Positions 50,627 through 58,894 of a DNA stretch of 64,000 nucleotides are shown one piece after another. Within the stretch, counting starts at the first letter, position 1; each line of letters starts with the position of its first letter. Made by a program: the position numbers and the translations under genes. The notes beneath the pieces were generated by a model. The model was given only the letters and a program-made list of their open reading frames with translations. It ran no database searches and was not told the DNA's origin. This DNA comes from Streptomyces sp. BHT-5-2 (GTDB taxonomy: Bacteria; Actinomycetota; Actinomycetes; Streptomycetales; Streptomycetaceae): positions 4,216,001 to 4,280,000 of the forward strand of contig NZ_CP081496.1 of NCBI RefSeq assembly GCF_019774615.1. Reading direction: 5' to 3'.

Positions 50627-51988
50627 TCACCGTCGGGCGAGGGCACGGTCGGTGAGCGCCGCCGCCGCGCCGGTGTAGCGGGCGGGGTCGGTCAGGGAGC
50701 CCAAGTCGACCTCCTTCAGGGCGGGCTCCGACGAGAGCGCCTCAGCGAGACTGCCGCCGCTCCTACGGACGGTGCGGGCGGCCTCGGTCAGCAGGTCGCG
50801 GGCTCGGGTCCGGCCCAGCCGGGCGGCGAGGACGGCCGTCAGCCGCTCCGAGACGACCATTCCCTCGGTCAGATCGAGGTTCGCCCGCATCCGCTCGGCG
50901 TGCACCCGCAGGCCCAAGGCGAGTTCCGCGGCGTCCCGGGCCGCGCCGCCGACCAGGCGGAGGAGGTCCCGCAGGGTCTCCCACTCCGCATGCCAGGCCC
51001 CGGCGGGGCGCTCGTCCTCCGCGGCGACGCAGCCGTACAGCACGGCGGCCGACGCGGGCGCCCGGCGCGCGGCGGCGGCCAGCAGCGTGGCCCGGACCGG
51101 GTTCGCCTTGTGCGGCATGGCCGACGAACCGCCGCCGGCGCCCTCGCTCAACTCGCCGATCTCGGTTCGGGAGAGCACCAGCACATCGGCGGCGACCTTG
51201 CCGAGCGCTCCGGCGGTGAACGCCAGGGCCGCGGCCAGATCGGCAACCGGGGTGCGCAGGGCATGCCAGGGCATCGTGGGCTCGGCAAGCCCGACTTCGC
51301 GGGCGTAGGCACCGACGAGGAGGAGCATCGATTCGGCGGACACCGCGCGCACCGGGCCCTCTGCCGCCTCCGCGTACGCCTGGAACGCCGCCAACGTGCC
51401 TGCTGCGCCGCCCAGTTGGGCCGGCAAGCTGCGACGTACGGCGCTCAGGCGGTCCCGGGCGTCCAGCGCCAGACTGCGCCAGCCGGCGGCCTTGAGTCCG
51501 AAGGTGGTGGGGACGGCGTGCTGGGTGAGGGTGCGGCCCGGCATGGGTGTGTCGCGGTGCTCGGCGGCGAGGCGGGCCAGGGCGCCGGCCGTGCCTTCCA
51601 GGTCGGCCAGGACCGGCCGCAGCGCCCGGTGGGCGACCAGCATCGACGCCGTGTCGAGGATGTCCTGACTGGTGGCACCGCGGTGCACATACGGCGCCTG
51701 GGCGTCGGGCACCGCGGCGGTCAGTGCGGCCACCAGTGGGATGACCGGATTGCCGCCGGCCCGGGCCCGCAGTGCGAGTTCGCGGGCGTCGAAGCGGTCG
51801 GCGCGGGCGGCCTCGGTGACCTCCCGGGCCGCCTCGCCCGGCGCCAGACCGACGGCGGCCTGGGCTCGGGTGAGGGCGGCCTCCGCGTCCAGCATCGCCT
51901 GGAGGAACGCGGTGTCGCCGGTGGCCGTCTCGGCCGCCGATCCCACGCGCACCGGATCGAGCAGGCCGGCGTCTCGGTCGTCGCTCAT
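50627..51988 (-). CDS. pcaB: 3-carboxy-cis,cis-muconate cycloisomerase
   Basis: The 453-residue fumarase/aspartase-superfamily enzyme has HRGATSQDILDTASMLV, TLTQHAVPTTFGLK and the superfamily signature GGSSAMPHKANPVRA. The family cyclises beta-carboxymuconate in the protocatechuate branch of the beta-ketoadipate pathway. The ATG at 51988 overlaps the stop of the pcaG remnant (ATGA), showing that pcaB was once coupled to an intact pcaG. Normally pcaL follows, but downstream here are convergent zinc-ribbon genes. Confidence 0.88.
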   Translation of the reverse strand: MSDDRDAGLLDPVRVGSAAETATGDTAFLQAMLDAEAALTRAQAAVGLAPGEAAREVTEAARADRFDARELALRARAGGNPVIPLVAALTAAVPDAQAPYVHRGATSQDILDTASMLVAHRALRPVLADLEGTAGALARLAAEHRDTPMPGRTLTQHAVPTTFGLKAAGWRSLALDARDRLSAVRRSLPAQLGGAAGTLAAFQAYAEAAEGPVRAVSAESMLLLVGAYAREVGLAEPTMPWHALRTPVADLAAALAFTAGALGKVAADVLVLSRTEIGELSEGAGGGSSAMPHKANPVRATLLAAAARRAPASAAVLYGCVAAEDERPAGAWHAEWETLRDLLRLVGGAARDAAELALGLRVHAERMRANLDLTEGMVVSERLTAVLAARLGRTRARDLLTEAARTVRRSGGSLAEALSSEPALKEVDLGSLTDPARYTGAAAALTDRALARR

Positions 51989-52076
51989 ACACACTCCACA
52001 AACACCGTCTCCGCCGCACCCTGCGGCCGGATGTCGAAGGGATGGGGCTCCATGGGACGGGGGCTCGATCGCCCGC
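51985..52076 (-). pseudogene. pcaG: pcaG deletion remnant (protocatechuate 3,4-dioxygenase alpha subunit)
   Basis: Between pcaH and pcaB about 90 bp remain where pcaG (near 600 bp) belongs. The right-hand (3') part on the reverse strand reads HPFDIRPQGAAETVFVECV and TGA, matching the PcaG C-terminal pattern FDIxxQGxxETVFF, and its stop overlaps the pcaB start. Just after the pcaH stop another frame reads RAIEPPS, like the PcaG N-terminal (I)EPTPSQTVGPF. A single internal deletion of about 170 codons explains both. The dioxygenase alpha subunit is therefore missing from this locus. Confidence 0.7.
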
Positions 52077-52850
52077 TCAACGCCCCTCCTCGATCCACGT
52101 GGCGGTCGGACCGTCCAGGACGATGTCCCAGTGGTAGCCCAGGGACCACTCCGGCACCGACCGGCCGTGGTCGTAGCGGGCGACCAGCCGTTGCCGTGCG
52201 GCGGCGTCGGTGACGGACTGCAGGATGGGGTCGTGGCGGAAGAGGGGGTCGCCGGGGAAGTACATCTGCGTGATCAGCCGTTGGGTGAACGCGGTACCGA
52301 AGAGCGAGAAGTGGATATGGGCGGGCCGCCAGGCTCCGGTGTGGTTCCGCCAGGGGTAGGCGCCGGGTTTGATGGTGGTGAAGGTGTAGCCGCCGTCGTC
52401 GCCGGTCAACGTCCGGCCGACGCCGGTGAAGTTCGGGTCGAGCGGCGCGGGGTGCTGGTCCCGCTGGTGGGCGTAGCGCCCGGCGGCGTTGGCCTGCCAG
52501 ATCTCGACCAGTTGGCCCCGTACGGGTCGGCCGGAGCGGTCCAGCAGCCGGCCGCTGACGGTGATGCGCTCACCGAGCGGTTCGCCCTGGTGCCGGCGGG
52601 TCAGATCGTGGTCGAGCTCGGTGACGTCGGCGCGGCCGAAGGCGGGCGAGGCCAGTTCGACGGCCTCCGGGTCCTGCCGCAGCGCCACCTGGACGAGGGG
52701 TTGCCGGGGGTGGCGCAGCGCGCTGGAGCGGTACGGCGGATAGTTCCGGTCCGGATGCGCGGCGCGCGGGACGCCCCCGGCGACGGCCTGCTCGTACGCC
52801 TCCCGCTCCCGCGCGATCTCACGATCGATCTCGCGTTGAGTAGCTGCCAT
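52077..52850 (-). CDS. pcaH: Protocatechuate 3,4-dioxygenase beta subunit
   Basis: The 257-residue intradiol dioxygenase subunit has GRYAHQRDQHPAPLDPNFTG with one Fe-ligand Tyr, then GAYPWRN and GAWRPAHIHFSLFG with the second Tyr-region and the two Fe-ligand histidines. It is complete, with the pre-domain DYPPYxSxxLRHP-type segment RNYPPYRSSALRHP. PcaH works as an alpha-beta pair with PcaG to open the ring of protocatechuate. Here pcaG is deleted, so activity is doubtful unless another alpha subunit exists or PcaH acts as a homo-oligomer. Confidence 0.92.
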   Translation of the reverse strand: MAATQREIDREIAREREAYEQAVAGGVPRAAHPDRNYPPYRSSALRHPRQPLVQVALRQDPEAVELASPAFGRADVTELDHDLTRRHQGEPLGERITVSGRLLDRSGRPVRGQLVEIWQANAAGRYAHQRDQHPAPLDPNFTGVGRTLTGDDGGYTFTTIKPGAYPWRNHTGAWRPAHIHFSLFGTAFTQRLITQMYFPGDPLFRHDPILQSVTDAAARQRLVARYDHGRSVPEWSLGYHWDIVLDGPTATWIEEGR

Positions 52851-52910
52851 CCTCGCTGAACTCCCTTCCTTCCAGGGCTGATTGGGCCAAGGGAACACTG
52901 GGCCGGCGGA

Positions 52911-53615
52911 TCACTCCCCGGACCGTGACGAGGAGTGCGGCGCGGGCGGCGAAGCGAAGGACCGGCTCCCCTCCCCCACCCGGCGCGGGATGCGGACCGG
53001 TCCGCCCGTCTTCACGACGATCTCCTCGACCGTGACGCCGGGCGCCCGCTCGACGAGTTCGAAGCCGCCCTCCGCGATGTCGAACACGCCGAGATCGGTG
53101 ACGACGCGGTCGACACAGGCCCGTCCGGTGAGCGGGAGCGTGCAGTCCGCGACGAGCTTGGCCGAGCCGTCCTTGGCGGTGTGGGTCATGACCACGAGGA
53201 CGGTGCGGGCGCCGTGCACCAGGTCCATGGCACCGCCGATCCCGGTGATCAACTTCCCGGGGACGGCCCAGTTGGCGAGGTCGCCGCACCGGGACACCTG
53301 CATGGCGCCGAGCACCGCAACGTCGATGTGGCCGCCGCGGATCATCCCGAAGGACAGGGCGGAGTCGAAGTAGGCGGCGCCGGGCAGGACGGTGACGGTC
53401 TCCTTGCCGGCGTTGATGAGATCCGGGTCGATCTCCTCCTCGGTGGGATACGGCCCGGTCCCCAGGATCCCGTTCTCCGACTGCAGGACCACCTCCATGC
53501 CTTCGGGCAGGTGGTCGGGAATGCGGGTGGGCAGTCCGATGCCGAGGTTGACGTACTGACCGTCCGTCAGCTCACCGGCCGCCCGCGCGGCCATCTCCTC
53601 ACGGGTCCACGGCAT
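52911..53615 (-). CDS. pcaJ: 3-oxoadipate CoA-transferase subunit B
   Basis: The 234-residue SCOT-type subunit B has NLGIGLPTRIPDHLP, the catalytic Glu in VVLQSENGILGTGPYP, FDSALSFGMIRGGHIDVAVL and GIGGAMDLVHGA. With PcaI it transfers CoA from succinyl-CoA to 3-oxoadipate. Its ATG shares a base with the pcaI stop (TGATG). The C-terminus carries a Ser/Arg-rich extension (SSSRSGE). Confidence 0.92.
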   Translation of the reverse strand: MPWTREEMAARAAGELTDGQYVNLGIGLPTRIPDHLPEGMEVVLQSENGILGTGPYPTEEEIDPDLINAGKETVTVLPGAAYFDSALSFGMIRGGHIDVAVLGAMQVSRCGDLANWAVPGKLITGIGGAMDLVHGARTVLVVMTHTAKDGSAKLVADCTLPLTGRACVDRVVTDLGVFDIAEGGFELVERAPGVTVEEIVVKTGGPVRIPRRVGEGSRSFASPPAPHSSSRSGE

Positions 53616-54397
53616 CAGCGCGCCTCCCTTCCCCGGGGCTCCGGTGCGGCGACGGTGCGCCGTTCGATGTGTTTGTCGGCGGCCTGTTCCGGGGTGAGTA
53701 CCAGGACGCGCTGGACGAAGATGCCCGGCAGATGGACCTGGTCCGGATCGAGCTCGCCGGGCTCGACCAGCTGCTCCACCTCGGCGAGGGTGACGCGTCC
53801 GGCCATCGCCGCAAGGGGGTTGAAGTTCCGGGCGGACTTGGCGAAGACCAGATTGCCGTGCCGGTCACCCTTGGCGGCCCGGACCAGGCCGAAGTCGGTG
53901 CGGATCCCCCGCTCCAGCACAAAGCGCTGCCCGTCGAACTCCCGCACCTCCTTGGCCGGCGAAGCCACCGCGACCCCGCCCGCGCCGTCGTACCGCCAGG
54001 GCAGCCCGCCGTCGGCGACCTGGGTGCCGACGCCCGCCGGGGTGTAGAAGGCGGGGATGCCCGCGCCCCCGGCGCGCAGCCGCTCGGCGAGCGTCCCCTG
54101 CGGGATCAGCTCGACCTCCAGCTCGCCGGCCAGATACCGGCGCGCGAACTCCTTGTTGGCGCCGATGTACGAACCGGTGACGCGGGCGATCCGGCCCGCG
54201 GCGAGCAGCACGGCCAGCCCGCGGTCCATGGCGCCGCAGTTGTTGGAGACGACGCGGAGGCCGCCGACCCCCGTCTCGTAAAGGGCGTGCAGGAGTACCT
54301 CCGGCACGCCGCCGAGCCCGAAGCCGCCGACGGCCAGCGACGCCCCCTCCCCCACGTCGGCCACCGCCTCGGCGGCCGAAGCCACCACCTTGTCCAT
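53615..54397 (-). CDS. pcaI: 3-oxoadipate CoA-transferase subunit A
   Basis: The 260-residue protein opens MDKVVASAAEAVADVGEGAS with LAVGGFGLGGVPEVLLHAL, then VVSNNCGAMDRGLAVLL, GSYIGANKEFARRYLAGELE and PAFYTPAGVGT, the CoA-transferase subunit A signatures. It is the first gene of the pca operon, with GGGGAGGAG before the ATG at 54397. It is divergent from the PcaV-like regulator. pcaF, which usually follows pcaIJ in streptomycetes, is absent. Confidence 0.92.
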   Translation of the reverse strand: MDKVVASAAEAVADVGEGASLAVGGFGLGGVPEVLLHALYETGVGGLRVVSNNCGAMDRGLAVLLAAGRIARVTGSYIGANKEFARRYLAGELEVELIPQGTLAERLRAGGAGIPAFYTPAGVGTQVADGGLPWRYDGAGGVAVASPAKEVREFDGQRFVLERGIRTDFGLVRAAKGDRHGNLVFAKSARNFNPLAAMAGRVTLAEVEQLVEPGELDPDQVHLPGIFVQRVLVLTPEQAADKHIERRTVAAPEPRGREAR

Positions 54398-54441
54398 CCC
54401 CGCTCCTCCCCGGTCCCGAATGCCCCGACCCTGCAAAATAA

Positions 54442-54453
54442 TCAGTACACTGA
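54442..54453. promoter_or_regulatory. Probable PcaV operator
   Basis: TCAGTACACTGA is a perfect interrupted palindrome (TCAGT-AC-ACTGA) in an AT-rich patch midway between divergent pcaI and the MarR gene. Position and symmetry match a MarR-type operator covering both promoters. Confidence 0.65.
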
Positions 54454-54547
54454 CTAACTGCCGGCAGTTTTGAAGCGTGGCATGATGAGGATTCGAGGGC
54501 AAGACCCTCAGTGCAGTGAGCATCTGCGAGAGGAACAGGTCCCCACC

Positions 54548-55018
54548 GTGCACGCGCTCGACCTCAGCACCCATCCCGGCCACCTGGCCCGGCGGTTGCA
54601 GCAGGCACACACGCTGCTGTGGACCACGGTCGTGTCGGAGGACGTCACCTCCCCACAGTTCGCCGTGCTCAACGCCCTGGTCGGCGAGGACGGCCTCGAC
54701 CAGCGGACGGTCGGCGAGCGGGTCGGCCTCGACCGCTCCACCATCGCCGAGGTGGTCCGCCGCCTGACCGCGCGCGGCCTGGTCGACAAGGTCCGCGACC
54801 CCCGGGACGGCCGGCGCTCCGTGCTCCGCCTCACCGACGAGGGCACCGGGCTGCACCGCCGGCTCGCCGGACGGACCGCCCGGATGAACCAGATCTTCCT
54901 GGCTCCACTGGACGCTCAAGAGCGGTCCACTTTCCTGGAGTTGCTGCGACGGGTCGCCGACGCGACCGAGGGGCTGCGCAACCCCGCCACGGAGCCGGCG
55001 GAGAATCCGGCGCCCTGA
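54548..55018 (+). CDS. pcaV: MarR-family repressor of the pca genes (PcaV-like)
   Basis: The 156-residue protein has a MarR winged helix: PQFAVLNALVGEDGLDQRTV, GERVGLDRSTIAEVVRRLTA and the wing VDKVRDPRDGRRSVLRLTDEG in two parts. Divergence from pcaI is the arrangement of PcaV in S. coelicolor, which releases DNA on binding protocatechuate. The GTG at 54548 is chosen because homologues begin near ALDLSTHPGHLARRLQQ; an ATG at 54470 is also open. Confidence 0.85.
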   Translation: MHALDLSTHPGHLARRLQQAHTLLWTTVVSEDVTSPQFAVLNALVGEDGLDQRTVGERVGLDRSTIAEVVRRLTARGLVDKVRDPRDGRRSVLRLTDEGTGLHRRLAGRTARMNQIFLAPLDAQERSTFLELLRRVADATEGLRNPATEPAENPAP

Positions 55019-55049
55019 GCCAGGTGCGACACCCGCACGGCACACAACC

Positions 55050-55098
55050 GGACCCGCCCCGTCCCCACCGGGACGACCGGTGGGGACGGGGCGGGTCC
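55050..55098. terminator. Perfect 22-bp hairpin between pcaV and the chaplin gene
   Basis: Bases 55050-55071 pair without mismatch with 55077-55098 around the loop GACGA; the stem is almost entirely G and C (CCGCCCCGTCCCCACC core). It lies between convergent genes and should stop both transcripts. Confidence 0.9.
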
Positions 55099-55140
55099 GT
55101 AGCCTGGCAACCGCGGCTCACACGGCCGGCAGCGTTGGCG

Positions 55141-55422
55141 CTAGCGGCGGCCTTCGTGGCCGTGGTGCTTCTCCTTGTGCTTCCCGCCGTTGACGCAGAT
55201 GTTGCCGAAGGCCGGGTTCAGCAGGGCCAGGCCGTCGACCGTGTTGCCGCACACGTTGATGGGAACGTCCAACGGGATCTGGATGAGGTTGCCCGACAGC
55301 ACGCCGGGCGAACGGACGGCGGCGCCCCCCGCGTGACTGTCGGCGAAGGCTGCCGAACTCCCGCCCAGCGCGGTCCCGGCCGCGAGCACGGCCATGGCGG
55401 TGATCCGAGTGATCCGTGACAT
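55141..55422 (-). CDS. Short chaplin
   Basis: The 93-residue protein has a signal peptide (MSRITRITAMAVLAAGTALG, ending near SSAAFADS) and one chaplin domain: SGNLIQIPLDVPINVCGNTV and DGLALLNPAFGNICVNG, with the two conserved cysteines. A His/Lys-rich tail (KHKEKHHGHEGRR) follows and is not part of the usual domain. Short chaplins assemble amphipathic fibrils on the cell surface and help aerial hyphae escape water. AAAGG precedes the ATG at 55422. Confidence 0.93.
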   Translation of the reverse strand: MSRITRITAMAVLAAGTALGGSSAAFADSHAGGAAVRSPGVLSGNLIQIPLDVPINVCGNTVDGLALLNPAFGNICVNGGKHKEKHHGHEGRR

Positions 55423-55582
55423 TCCGAACCTTTCGCTCAGTCCAAGCGACCCACTGCCGCTCGCTTCTCCTCCCTTCGGCACACGGAACGTCACCATTGA
55501 GCCAGCAGCGGACAATTCCCTCTTTCGCGTCGTTTCAGCGATGCCGACCACGGCATCACTTCGTGCTCATCGGCCCCGCCCG

Positions 55583-55954
55583 TCAACATGCCATCGACGC
55601 ATGGCAGTACGTGCAGACCGGGACCCCCTGGGATTCGGCGGGTCGACCGCAGTCGGGGCAGACCTCGTCCAGCCAGCACGCGGCCTCGCCGCCCTCGTCC
55701 CGAAGGGCGCCCGGCACACCGGTCCGCAGCCGCCCCGCCAGGACCCGGGCATGGCTGAGATGTATCGGAGTGACGGCGGTCCAGACGTCCGGGTAGGCCA
55801 CCCCGCAGAGACGTCCCAGCGGCAGGCTGCGGTCGACCAGCACCCGGGTGCCGGACCACGGCCGCGCGGTGGCATGCATCGATTCCGTCCAGACCCTGCG
55901 GGTGGCCTCACCTGCGGCCTGGCGGTGGCGTTCCGGTCTCTCCTCGCCGCTCAC
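55583..55954 (-). CDS. Small protein with C-terminal zinc ribbon, unknown function
   Basis: The 123-residue ORF from GTG 55954 has GGGAG 8 nt upstream. It ends in EVCPDCGRPAESQGVPVCTY then CHASMAC, a C-x2-C...C-x2-C zinc site. The middle (GVAYPDVWTAVTPIHLSHAR) lacks known motifs. It looks like a real streptomycete hypothetical rather than noise because of the ribosome binding site and metal motif. Confidence 0.55.
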   Translation of the reverse strand: MSGEERPERHRQAAGEATRRVWTESMHATARPWSGTRVLVDRSLPLGRLCGVAYPDVWTAVTPIHLSHARVLAGRLRTGVPGALRDEGGEAACWLDEVCPDCGRPAESQGVPVCTYCHASMAC

Positions 55955-56018
55955 CGGTCGAACTCCCTCTCATCAGGCGGCACTCCGAGGTCCTCATGCG
56001 CCGTTCGGCGGTGGCGGG

Positions 56019-56249
56019 TCAGGCGCCGCGCGTGGTGCCGTCGCCCGTCGCGGCGTGCTGGGCGCGAGCCCGTCGCAGCGCGGCGTCGAAGTCGCGCTGG
56101 GTGTCCTCGCACCAGTGCAGCAGATCGGCGAGGACGCGTTGCAGGGTCTCGCCGGGACCTCTGCGCCAGCCGTCGCCGGAGAGGGTGTACGCCTGCAGGG
56201 CCTCGTTGGCGCGCCGCACCGCCGCCTCGCGCTCGTCCGTGCCGGTCAT
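56019..56249 (-). CDS. Small helical protein, unknown function
   Basis: The 76-residue ORF MTGTDEREAAVRRANEALQA continues YTLSGDGWRRGPGETLQRVL and ADLLHWCEDTQRDFDAALRR. GGAAGGCAGGA lies just before the ATG at 56249. It is all-helical with one DLLHW(C) segment, a pattern I have seen in short streptomycete proteins without function. It shares the strand of the zinc-ribbon ORF 65 bp downstream and may form an operon with it. Confidence 0.55.
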   Translation of the reverse strand: MTGTDEREAAVRRANEALQAYTLSGDGWRRGPGETLQRVLADLLHWCEDTQRDFDAALRRARAQHAATGDGTTRGA

Positions 56250-56401
56250 GTCGTCCTGCCTTCCGCTACCGGGCCGGGCCCGCCTACCGGGGCCGCTCCA
56301 CGAGAAAATCGTAGTGGACTGCAAGTTTGGAGTACGATGCATTTTTCGTCCGGGTGGGCTCGTCGGTCGGGTTCGCCGGGGAATCGGGGAGGGCGGGAGC
56401 G

Positions 56402-57208
56402 ATGACCACGGGGTCGGGGGCGCTGCGTAGGGTGACCGCCGTGCGGTACGTGGAGCCGTTGCGCAGCGGGGGTTCCGTCCCAGGTGTCGTGGAGGCCGAC
56501 GACCTGGGGACCTATGTCGTCAAGTTCACCGGCTCGGCACAGGGACGCAAGGCGTTGGTGGCCGAGATCATCGTGGGCGAACTGGCCCGGCGGCTGGGGC
56601 TGCGGGTGCCGGAGCTGGTCCTGGTGGACTTCGACCCCGCGGTCGCCGCGGCGGAACCGCACCAGGAGGTCCAGGACCTGCTGCACGCCAGTGCGGGGCT
56701 CAACCTCGGCATGGACTATCTGCCGGGAGCCGCCGACGTGGCACCGGACGGCGTGGACGCACTCGACGTCGATCCGGTGGAGGCCGCCCGGATCGTCTGG
56801 CTGGACGCGTTCACCGCGAACGTCGACCGGACGACGCACAGTCCCAATCTCATGGCCTGGCCCACCTCCGGTCATCGGCGCCCGCGGCTGTGGCTGATCG
56901 ACCACGGCGCCGCCCTCGTCTTCCACCACCGCTGGGACACCGCGACGGAGGCGGCCCTGAGGGCGTACGACTTCCGGCACCATGTGCTGGGCGCCCGACG
57001 GCCCGACATGGCCGCGGCCGACGCCGAGTTCGCCCCTCGGGTCACCGCACGGCTGCTGCGCGAGGTCGTCTCCGCCGTTCCCGATGCCTGGCTCGTCGAC
57101 GAACCGGGCTTCGCGTCGGCGGCCGAGGTCCGCGATGCGTACGTCGGCCATCTCACCGCCCGGGCCCGGGACTCGGCGCGGTGGCTTCCGAAGGAGTGGT
57201 TCCGGTGA
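56402..57208 (+). CDS. HipA-like kinase-fold protein
   Basis: The 268-residue protein has GTYVVKFTGSAQGRKALVAE (ATP-binding Lys), IVGELARRLGLRVPELVLVD, then WLDAFTANVDRTTHSPNLM with the catalytic Asp-x-Asn-like set and LWLIDHGAALVFHH with the metal Asp. This matches the HipA-type (HipA_2) family found alone, without a HipB antitoxin, in actinobacteria. GGAGGGCGGGAG precedes the ATG at 56402. Protein kinase activity is possible; substrate unknown. A TetR gene follows 30 bp downstream and may be cotranscribed. Confidence 0.82.
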   Translation: MTTGSGALRRVTAVRYVEPLRSGGSVPGVVEADDLGTYVVKFTGSAQGRKALVAEIIVGELARRLGLRVPELVLVDFDPAVAAAEPHQEVQDLLHASAGLNLGMDYLPGAADVAPDGVDALDVDPVEAARIVWLDAFTANVDRTTHSPNLMAWPTSGHRRPRLWLIDHGAALVFHHRWDTATEAALRAYDFRHHVLGARRPDMAAADAEFAPRVTARLLREVVSAVPDAWLVDEPGFASAAEVRDAYVGHLTARARDSARWLPKEWFR

Positions 57209-57238
57209 TCGGGTCGAGGTTGGAGTCGGGGTTGCGGC

Positions 57239-57910
57239 ATGGCTGAAGGACTGCGGGAACGGAAGAAGCGGCAGACCCGGCAGCGGATCTCCGAAGTGGC
57301 CGTCGGGCTGTTCGTGGAGCGGGGCTTCGACCGCGTCACCATCGCCGAGGTCGCGGCGGCCGCGGAGGTCTCCGTCAACACCCTCTACAACTACTACGAG
57401 TCCAAGGAGGACCTGGTCCTGCCTCCGGACCAGGCATCCCCGCAGCGGCTCGCCGACATCGTCCGCGCCCGCGAGCCCGGGGAGTCGGCGGCCCGGGCGG
57501 TCCTGGCCCACCTCCGCGACGAACTGCGGCGGCGCGACCGCAAGGTGGGCCTGTCGGCGGGCTTCGGCCGGGTCTTCGAGATGATGCGGGCCGCTCCCAC
57601 CCTCACCGCCCGGCTGGAAGACCTCGGCCGGCAGATGACCGACGCGCTCGGCACCGTACTGGCCGAGGAGACCGGTGCCGCACCGGGCGATCCGACGCCC
57701 CGCGTGGTCGCCGGTCAGATCGGCTGGTTCCACTCGCTGGTCTACGGCGAGATCGGGCGGCGCATCGTGGCCGGCGAGAAGCCGGACGCGATCGCGGCGG
57801 CGATCCTGGAACTCCTCGACGTGGTCGAGGAGATGCTGAGCCCCGGCGCCCTCGCCTACGCCACCCGCCCGCCCGACGCGGCGCCCGTGACGGCCTCAGC
57901 GCAGGTATGA
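57239..57910 (+). CDS. TetR-family transcriptional regulator
   Basis: The 223-residue protein has the HTH RERKKRQTRQRISEVAVGLF, VERGFDRVTIAEVAAAAEVS and VNTLYNYYESKEDLV, then a ligand domain with GQIGWFHSLVYGEIGRRI. Its 3' end overlaps the convergent SDR gene by 15 bp. It may control the SDR, as TetR-SDR pairs are common, but the shared end is 3'-3', so they do not share a promoter. Confidence 0.9.
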   Translation: MAEGLRERKKRQTRQRISEVAVGLFVERGFDRVTIAEVAAAAEVSVNTLYNYYESKEDLVLPPDQASPQRLADIVRAREPGESAARAVLAHLRDELRRRDRKVGLSAGFGRVFEMMRAAPTLTARLEDLGRQMTDALGTVLAEETGAAPGDPTPRVVAGQIGWFHSLVYGEIGRRIVAGEKPDAIAAAILELLDVVEEMLSPGALAYATRPPDAAPVTASAQV

Positions 57911-58639
57911 CGCCCCGTTGACATCCAGCACGGCGCCCGAGGACCAGGCCGCCTCCGGCGAGGCGAGGTACCGCACGGCGGCGGCGATCTCCTCGGGCGC
58001 GGCGACCCGTCCGAACGGGCTCTGCTGCTCCACGGCGTCGGTGATCCGGTCGGCGACCCGTTCGGTGGCGACGAAACCGGGCGCGACCGAGGCGACCGCG
58101 ATGCCGTGTGGGGCCAGCGAGACGGCGAGCGACTGGCCCAGGGCGTGCAGGGCGGCCTTCGTCGCACCGTAGGCGGGGTGGTCCGGCTCGCCACGGAAGG
58201 CGCCGCGGGAACCGATGTTGACGATACGGCCCTCGATCTTGTGGTCGATCATGTTCCGGGCCACGCAGTAGGTGACGTGGGCCGTGCCCAGCAGATTCAC
58301 GTCCACGGTGCGCCGCCAGGCGTCCTGCCAGTCCTCGTAGGAGGTGGTGGCCAGGGGGTGCGCGATGTTCGCCGCGGCGTTGTTGACCAGGACGTCGATC
58401 GGGCCGAGCGCTTCGACGGCCGAGGCGACCACGGCGGCCGCGCCGTCCGGGGTGCCGATGTCCCCCTGGACGAGGACGTGGCCGCTGCCCTCCAGGGCGC
58501 GCAGGGTGTCTTCGGCCGCCTCCCGGCTGGACGCGTAGTGCAGGGCGACCCGGTCGCCGTCGGCGGCGAAGGCCGTGGCGACGGCGCGGCCGATGCCGCG
58601 CGAGGCTCCCGTCACCAGTACGGTCCGGCTGCGGTTCAT
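57896..58639 (-). CDS. SDR-family oxidoreductase
   Basis: The 247-residue short-chain dehydrogenase has VLVTGASRGIGRAVATAF, LVNNAAANIAHPL, VNIGSRGAFRGEPDHPAYGA then TKAALHAL (Ser-Tyr-Lys active site) and PGFVATERVADRIT. It resembles FabG-like 3-oxoacyl reductases; the real substrate is unknown. The ATG at 58639 follows GGAGGG. It overlaps the TetR gene at the 3' end. Confidence 0.9.
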   Translation of the reverse strand: MNRSRTVLVTGASRGIGRAVATAFAADGDRVALHYASSREAAEDTLRALEGSGHVLVQGDIGTPDGAAAVVASAVEALGPIDVLVNNAAANIAHPLATTSYEDWQDAWRRTVDVNLLGTAHVTYCVARNMIDHKIEGRIVNIGSRGAFRGEPDHPAYGATKAALHALGQSLAVSLAPHGIAVASVAPGFVATERVADRITDAVEQQSPFGRVAAPEEIAAAVRYLASPEAAWSSGAVLDVNGASYLR

Positions 58640-58894
58640 CGGGCACCCTCCAACGGTGGGCGGCGCGGCGGCCGCACGGCTCAACGATCTTGCTGGACAC
58701 CCTTGCACGCGACCGCGCGGGAGTGAAGACCTGGGCGTTTTCGTCGCCGTTCCCGTCCGCGATCCTGATCCCGTTCCCGTTCGCAGTGTCGGCGGGCGGG
58801 GATCGGCGGGGACGGGGCCGGGCAGGCGCAGGCTTCACGGGAGGGCCGTGGAGCCTGCGCCGGCACCGCCGGGCCGTCAAGTGGCAGGCGCCGC

